Shown: piece after piece, positions 59,236 to 64,000 of the stretch | How the letters are laid out: each line of letters begins with the position of its first letter | How positions within the stretch are numbered: position 1 is the stretch's first letter | Assembly: GCF_963378075.1 (NCBI RefSeq) | Contig: NZ_OY726394.1 | Span: 2,480,001 to 2,544,000 of the forward strand | Length of the DNA stretch: 64,000 bases | Reading direction: 5' to 3' | From: Mycolicibacter sp. MU0083 | GTDB taxonomy: Bacteria; Actinomycetota; Actinomycetes; Mycobacteriales; Mycobacteriaceae | Program-made: the position numbers and the translations under genes | The notes under the pieces: generated by a model | Seen by the model: the letters and a program-made list of their open reading frames with translations, nothing else | Told to the model about the DNA's origin: nothing | Databases searched by the model: none

Positions 59236-59664
59236 TCAGTCCAGCATCACCGTGCCGTCCGGGCCGATCCGCCAGCCGGGATTGTGCGCGATCTCCCAGA
59301 TCAGCCCATTGGGGTCCCGGACGTGGGCGTGGAACACCCCGCCGAACCGCCCGGGTTGCGGCTCATCGATGACGGTTCCGCCCGCGGCGGCCATCGCCTC
59401 GGCGAGCGCGATCACCGCGTCGGGACTCGCCACGTTGTGCGCCACGGTGATCCCGGAGACTCTGGAGTGATCGCCGGGCAACGCCAGGTCCTCGTTGAAC
59501 TTCGCGGCGTCGAAAAAGCCCAGCACCTGACCCGGTGCCGTCTGGTAGAAGACGATCTCGCCATCGACATCCAGCAGTGGCCGCCAGCCGAGCGCACCGT
59601 AGAACCCCCTGGTCGCCTCCAGGTCGGTGGCCGCGACGGTGACGAAGTGCACCTGCTGCTCCAT
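59236..59664 (-). CDS. VOC-superfamily (glyoxalase/dioxygenase fold) protein
   Basis: This 142-residue protein of two beta-alpha-beta-beta-beta modules begins QVHFVTVAATDLEATRGFYGALGW and has NVASPDAVIALAEAM and the terminal FHAHVRDPNGLIWEIAHNP. Metal ligands are plausible at His4 and the C-terminal Glu. The substrate is unknown. TAGGCT 7 nt upstream supports the ATG. It is divergent from the 13E12 gene. Confidence 0.87.
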   Translation of the reverse strand: MEQQVHFVTVAATDLEATRGFYGALGWRPLLDVDGEIVFYQTAPGQVLGFFDAAKFNEDLALPGDHSRVSGITVAHNVASPDAVIALAEAMAAAGGTVIDEPQPGRFGGVFHAHVRDPNGLIWEIAHNPGWRIGPDGTVMLD

Positions 59665-59671
59665 GCGCCCG

Positions 59672-59677
59672 AGCCTA
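59672..59677 (-). promoter_or_regulatory. VOC gene -10 hexamer, leaderless type
   Basis: TAGGCT (minus strand) ends 7 nt before ATG 59664. Confidence 0.5.
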
Positions 59678-59707
59678 AGCGAACCGCACCCTGTCGGTCG
59701 GTCTCAC

Positions 59708-59713
59708 TATACT
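59708..59713 (+). promoter_or_regulatory. 13E12/HNH gene -10 hexamer, leaderless type
   Basis: TATACT, a near-perfect -10, ends exactly 7 nt before ATG 59721 and shares its last base with the SOS box. Confidence 0.65.
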
Positions 59714-59728
59714 CGAATACATGTTCGA
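59713..59728. promoter_or_regulatory. SOS box over the 13E12 gene start codon
   Basis: TCGAAT-ACAT-GTTCGA differs from TCGAAC-N4-GTTCGA at one base and shares the ACAT spacer with the lexA box. It spans the transcription start and ATG, so LexA binding would block the promoter. Confidence 0.8.
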
Positions 59729-61277
59729 TACATCGTTGGCGGGACCGACCGAACTGGCCGGTCTCGACGACGCCGCCCTCATCGAGACCATCACCCGCTG
59801 GTCCCGAATGGAAGCCACCGCCGCCGCCCACCGCCTGGCCGCCATCGGCGAACTCGTCGCCCGACGCACCACCGGCAACGCCTTCGACCGCTCCCGCTGG
59901 TCGTGTGACAACTGGGATAGTGCCGCCGCCGAAATCGCCGCCGCCGAACACACCAGCCACGCCCTGGCCTCCTCCCAGATGTATTTAGCCAGCGCCCTGC
60001 GCGACCGCATCCCCACCATCGGCGCCCTGTTCCTGACCGGCCGCATCACCGCCCGCCTGGCCTCCACCATCGCCTGGCACACCACCTTGATCACCGACCC
60101 GACCATCCTGGCCCACATCGACACCGAACTCGCCGACATCGCCACCAGCCTCGGACCCCTCTCCGGCCCCAAAACCGCCACCGCCATCGACGCCCTCATC
60201 GAACGCCACGACCCCGCCGCCGTCCGCCGCTACCGCGACCGCGCCCGCAGCCGCGACCTCATCATCGACACCCACAACAGCCACGACGGCATCACCGACA
60301 TCTGGGGCCACCTGTTCGCCGTCGACGCCACCGCCCTCGACCAACGCCTGACCCAACTCGCCCACAGCGTCTGCGACAACGACCCCCGCACCCTGGCCCA
60401 ACGCCGCGCCGACGCCCTCGGCGCCCTAGCCACCGGCGCCACCACCCTGGCCTGCACCTGCGGCAACACCGACTGCCCCGCCACCACCGCACCCGACACC
60501 CGCGCCACCAGCGTCGTCGTGCACGTCCTCACCGACACCACCACCACCAACAACGCCACCCCCGACCCGCACCTGTCCGGCGACCACACCCCCGCACCCG
60601 CACCCGAGCCCGAGTCAGAACCCGCGCCCGAACCCGCGGCCAAGCCCGCGCGCCCCGCATCGCGGCCGGCCCCGGCCTACGCCCGTCCCGGACACCTCAT
60701 CGGCGGCGGCACCATCCCGAGCGGACTCCTGGCCCAGTTCCTCGCCAACGGCGCCCACCTCACACCCCTGGCACACCCCGGCGACTTCACCACCGAAAAC
60801 AACTACCGGCCCTCAACAGCACTGGCCGCCTTCATCCGCGCCCGCGACCTGACCTGCCGCTTCCCCGGCTGCGACCGCCCCGCCACCCACTGCGACATCG
60901 ACCACGCCATACCCCACCCCCACGGGCCCACCCACCCCGCCAACCTGCGCTGCCTCTGCAGAAAACACCACCTACTGAAAACCTTCTGGACCGGCCCCGA
61001 CGGCTGGCACGACCACCAACACCCCGACGGCACCATCGACTGGACCTCCCCCACCGGCCACACCTACACCACCCGACCCGGCAGCCAACTGCTCTACCCC
61101 ACCCTCACACTGCCCACCCAACCCCCACCAACCACACCCACACCACCACCAACAACCACACCCGGACGCGGCCTCATGATGCCCACCCGCACCACCACCC
61201 GCGCCCAAAACCGCCAACACCACATCAACACCGAACGCACCCACAACCTCACCCACCACAACAAACCACCCCCATGA
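59721..61277 (+). CDS. 13E12-repeat/DUF222 protein with C-terminal HNH nuclease domain
   Basis: This 518-residue protein has an N-terminal DUF222 region (about 20-230: ETITRWSRMEATAAAHRLAAIGELVARR, AEIAAAEHTSHALASSQMYLA) and a Pro/Glu-rich linker. The HNH endonuclease domain has paired cysteines and histidines in CRFPGCDRPATHCDIDHA and CLCRKHHLLKTF. It belongs to the mobile 13E12 repeat family of mycobacteria, which in M. tuberculosis host a phage integration site and include SOS-induced members. The coding strand is strikingly C-rich and G-poor. An SOS box overlaps its start. Confidence 0.9.
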   Translation: MFDTSLAGPTELAGLDDAALIETITRWSRMEATAAAHRLAAIGELVARRTTGNAFDRSRWSCDNWDSAAAEIAAAEHTSHALASSQMYLASALRDRIPTIGALFLTGRITARLASTIAWHTTLITDPTILAHIDTELADIATSLGPLSGPKTATAIDALIERHDPAAVRRYRDRARSRDLIIDTHNSHDGITDIWGHLFAVDATALDQRLTQLAHSVCDNDPRTLAQRRADALGALATGATTLACTCGNTDCPATTAPDTRATSVVVHVLTDTTTTNNATPDPHLSGDHTPAPAPEPESEPAPEPAAKPARPASRPAPAYARPGHLIGGGTIPSGLLAQFLANGAHLTPLAHPGDFTTENNYRPSTALAAFIRARDLTCRFPGCDRPATHCDIDHAIPHPHGPTHPANLRCLCRKHHLLKTFWTGPDGWHDHQHPDGTIDWTSPTGHTYTTRPGSQLLYPTLTLPTQPPPTTPTPPPTTTPGRGLMMPTRTTTRAQNRQHHINTERTHNLTHHNKPPP

Positions 61278-61298
61278 CCAGGGCAGCGGCGGAAGAAG

Positions 61299-61520
61299 CT
61301 AGCTCTTGAAGGGCAGCACCTTGTTGAGTCGGTCGAGTTCCTTGCGCAAATCGTGGATCAGCGCGGTACCCCTGGCGGTCTGGGCAACGGCGTAGATACC
61401 GTTCTGCTGCTCCGCCAGCGCCGAGATGTTCTCCGAGGCCGCACGGACGGAGTCCAGCGTGCGCGCGAGCAGGTCTGCAGTGGACTCGGCCACCGTCACG
61501 GTGTCATTGACTTGGGTCAC
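61299..61520 (-). CDS. Small helical protein, function unknown
   Basis: This 73-residue protein is mostly amphipathic helix (VAESTADLLARTLDSVRAASENISALAEQQNGI, then ALIHDLRKELDRLNKVLPFKS), consistent with a coiled coil. There is no signal peptide. The GTG start has TATGAT 8 nt upstream. Composition matches its neighbours. I do not recognise the family. Confidence 0.65.
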   Translation of the reverse strand: MTQVNDTVTVAESTADLLARTLDSVRAASENISALAEQQNGIYAVAQTARGTALIHDLRKELDRLNKVLPFKS

Positions 61521-61528
61521 GGCACGGG

Positions 61529-61534
61529 ATCATA
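61529..61534 (-). promoter_or_regulatory. -10 hexamer of the 73-residue gene
   Basis: TATGAT (minus strand) ends 8 nt before GTG 61520. Confidence 0.45.
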
Positions 61535-61632
61535 TCGGCCCACGATGGAATATGTCAGGCCTGAACCTGGCAATGTGCCGTGAGATTCGGCGTAGTCTCA
61601 GCTCAGCACGACGGCATCTAAAAGGGGCGGCA

Positions 61633-61938
61633 GTGAAGCGGTACCTCATGACAGTCCTGTCCAGCGCACTGACGGCCGGCGGATTGGCGGTCGGGGGGCT
61701 GATCGCCACGGCACCGGCGGCGCATGCCGGGTGCCAGGACAATCCGCTGCTGTTCTTCTCCACCGCGCAGAAGTGCGACGGCCCGGTTCAGCCGGACGGA
61801 ACCTGGCAGCGTTGCGTCATCTACTACTACGAACCGCCGAAATCACCGCCGTCGCAGCAGGACTGCCATTCGATGGGACCGGGCCGCGACTACCCGCTGC
61901 ACTCGTTCTACATGCCCGAAACCCACATCGACCCGTAG
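61633..61938 (+). CDS. Secreted CDGP-domain protein
   Basis: This 101-residue protein has a signal peptide (KRYLMTVLSSALTAGGLAVGGLIATAPAAHA, cleavage before Gly33) and a mature part of about 69 residues with the CDGP motif (AQKCDGPVQPDGTWQRC). Four or more cysteines could form disulfides. It resembles mycobacterial CDGP-domain exported proteins of unknown function. AAAAGGGG precedes the GTG; longer in-frame extensions would bury the signal peptide. Confidence 0.82.
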   Translation: MKRYLMTVLSSALTAGGLAVGGLIATAPAAHAGCQDNPLLFFSTAQKCDGPVQPDGTWQRCVIYYYEPPKSPPSQQDCHSMGPGRDYPLHSFYMPETHIDP

Positions 61939-61944
61939 GCCGCG

Positions 61945-62400
61945 TCAGTCCATCAGCGACGCCGCGACCGTCGCACCGAGTTCCCAACACGCCTCGAGCT
62001 CAGTCTTTCCGGGCCTGCCCGAAACCACCACGTAGCCGGCCGCTTTGACCCATCCCAGCCCGGTCGTTATGCCGTCGACGGCACGCTCGGCGCCCTCGGT
62101 TCCCTCGTTGCCGTGCAGGTAAAGACCGAACGGCCTGCCCCGGGTCGCGTCCAGAATCGGGTAGTAGCAGACGTCGAAGGCATGTTTGAGCGCGCCGCTG
62201 ATATAGCCGAGATTGGCCGGGCTGCCCAGCAGGTAGCCGTCGGCGGCCAGCATGTCGGCCGGCGACACCGACAGCGCCGGACGGCGCACCACGTCGACGC
62301 CCTCGATCTGGGGGTCGGTGGCCCCGGCCAGCACGGCTTCGAACATCGCCTGACAGTGCGGTGACGGCGTGTGGTGCACCACCAGCAGCGTCTTGGTCAC
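61945..62400 (-). CDS. Flavodoxin-like/NAD(P)H-dependent FMN reductase family protein (Rv2771c-like)
   Basis: This 151-residue flavodoxin fold begins KTLLVVHHTPSPHCQAMFEAVL, with SPANLGYISGALKHAFDVCYY and LYLHGNEGTEGAERAVDGI forming the probable FMN pocket. It is expected to be a cytoplasmic flavin oxidoreductase. The GTG overlaps the preceding stop (GTGA), so it is the third gene of the dapB operon. Confidence 0.87.
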   Translation of the reverse strand: MTKTLLVVHHTPSPHCQAMFEAVLAGATDPQIEGVDVVRRPALSVSPADMLAADGYLLGSPANLGYISGALKHAFDVCYYPILDATRGRPFGLYLHGNEGTEGAERAVDGITTGLGWVKAAGYVVVSGRPGKTELEACWELGATVAASLMD

Positions 62401-62861
62401 GGGTTCTCCTGCAACCGAACCGCGGTCTTCATCGCCTCACGCGCACGGCGCCGGTCCCCGGCGAACTCGTAGGCCCGGGCCAGCCGGTACCAGCGCCGCC
62501 AGTTGTGCGGGTCGTCGTCGAGTTCGGCCTGGACGGTATGGAAAAGAGCGTCGGCGGCGTCGCGTTCGATACGCCCCGATGGCCGCCGCGGCAGGGTTGC
62601 GGGGTCCAGTTCCATCCCGTCCTGCGCGATCAGTCGCGACAACCGCTGGTGGGCGAAACCATCACGCAGGGTGGCGATCATCGCCCACAGTCCGATCACC
62701 GGCATGATCAGCAGCGCCAGCCCCAGCCCGATCGCCGCCGCCGAACCGGAGGCGATCAGCAGCACCGCGGTCCGGCCCAGGAATGCCAGATACATCAACA
62801 GTGCCGCGCACATGAAGGCGGTGAGCGCTTTCACCCGGGTGGCAGGCGACATCATGGCCAC
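62397..62861 (-). CDS. Conserved membrane protein with TPR-like tail (Rv2772c-like)
   Basis: This 154-residue protein has two membrane helices (AFMCAALLMYLAFLGRTAVLL, AIGLGLALLIMPVIGLWAMI) and a cytoplasmic C-terminus ending in a TPR-like pair of helices (NWRRWYRLARAYEFAGDRRRAREAMKTAVRLQ). It begins 2 nt after the dapB stop. The function is unknown. Confidence 0.83.
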   Translation of the reverse strand: MAMMSPATRVKALTAFMCAALLMYLAFLGRTAVLLIASGSAAAIGLGLALLIMPVIGLWAMIATLRDGFAHQRLSRLIAQDGMELDPATLPRRPSGRIERDAADALFHTVQAELDDDPHNWRRWYRLARAYEFAGDRRRAREAMKTAVRLQENP

Positions 62862-62863
62862 CG

Positions 62864-64000
<1,137 letters not shown>

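Overview
This window is chromosomal DNA from a mycobacterium. The DNA is very GC-rich. Gene order matches, from memory, the Mycobacterium tuberculosis stretch nrdR-chiZ-lexA ... fadE20-hflX-dapF-miaA ... miaB ... recX-recA ... ephG ... pspM-pspA-clgR-pgsA-argA ... ftsK ... rnj-dapA-thyX ... dfrA-thyA ... dapB (about Rv2718c to Rv2773c). A PGRS-repeat protein, a 13E12-type HNH protein, a CDGP secreted protein and an LpqH-like lipoprotein are also mycobacterial hallmarks. It is not M. tuberculosis itself: recA has no intein, a glutamate ABC transporter sits between miaB and recX, and pspN is absent. Species cannot be fixed from the sequence alone.

Layout. 1-2.5 kb: nrdR (partial), chiZ and lexA with SOS boxes, and an NTF2-like protein. 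2.5-5.9 kb: an LGFP-repeat envelope protein and fadE20. 6-12.4 kb: a DEAD-box helicase, hflX, dapF, miaA, a conserved hypothetical protein and the first of two tandem DMT transporters. 12.4-17 kb: the second DMT transporter, a DUF349 protein, miaB and a membrane protein. 17-20.2 kb: a glutamate-type ABC transporter operon with overlapping genes. 20.2-21.4 kb: an AT-rich island with an LpqH-like lipoprotein. 21.4-23.1 kb: recX and recA. 23.2-27.4 kb: an MpaB/DUF2236 oxygenase with a divergent TetR gene, DUF3046, a glycosyltransferase, ephG and DUF5313. 27.4-31.3 kb: the clgR-pspA-pspM envelope-stress locus, pgsA, argA and DUF421. 31.5-37.8 kb: a WS/DGAT-family protein with an altered active site, and a 1603-residue PGRS protein that has a signal peptide instead of a PE domain. 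37.9-45.1 kb: ftsK, an ABM monooxygenase, an SDR, rnj, dapA and thyX. 45.2-50 kb: a Baeyer-Villiger monooxygenase, a YcaQ-type DNA glycosylase, dfrA, thyA and a dienelactone hydrolase. 50-55.9 kb: one head-to-tail operon (TetR, SDR, acyl-CoA dehydrogenase, SDR, APH-type kinase, MFS transporter) that resembles a 4-hydroxyacid catabolic module. 55.9-64 kb: rmuC, an acyl-CoA ligase, small genes, an SOS-box 13E12/HNH gene, a CDGP protein, a flavodoxin-like protein, dapB and a partial alpha/beta hydrolase.

The genes group into a few programmes: the SOS response (lexA, chiZ, recA, recX and probably the 13E12 gene), lysine/diaminopimelate synthesis (dapA, dapB, dapF), thymidylate/folate metabolism (thyX, thyA, dfrA), tRNA ms2i6A modification (miaA, miaB) and envelope stress (SigE-type promoter, clgR, pspA, pspM). 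About twenty genes, many of them housekeeping, have a TANNNT -10 hexamer exactly 6-8 nt before the start codon. This indicates leaderless mRNAs and helped fix many of the starts given here.
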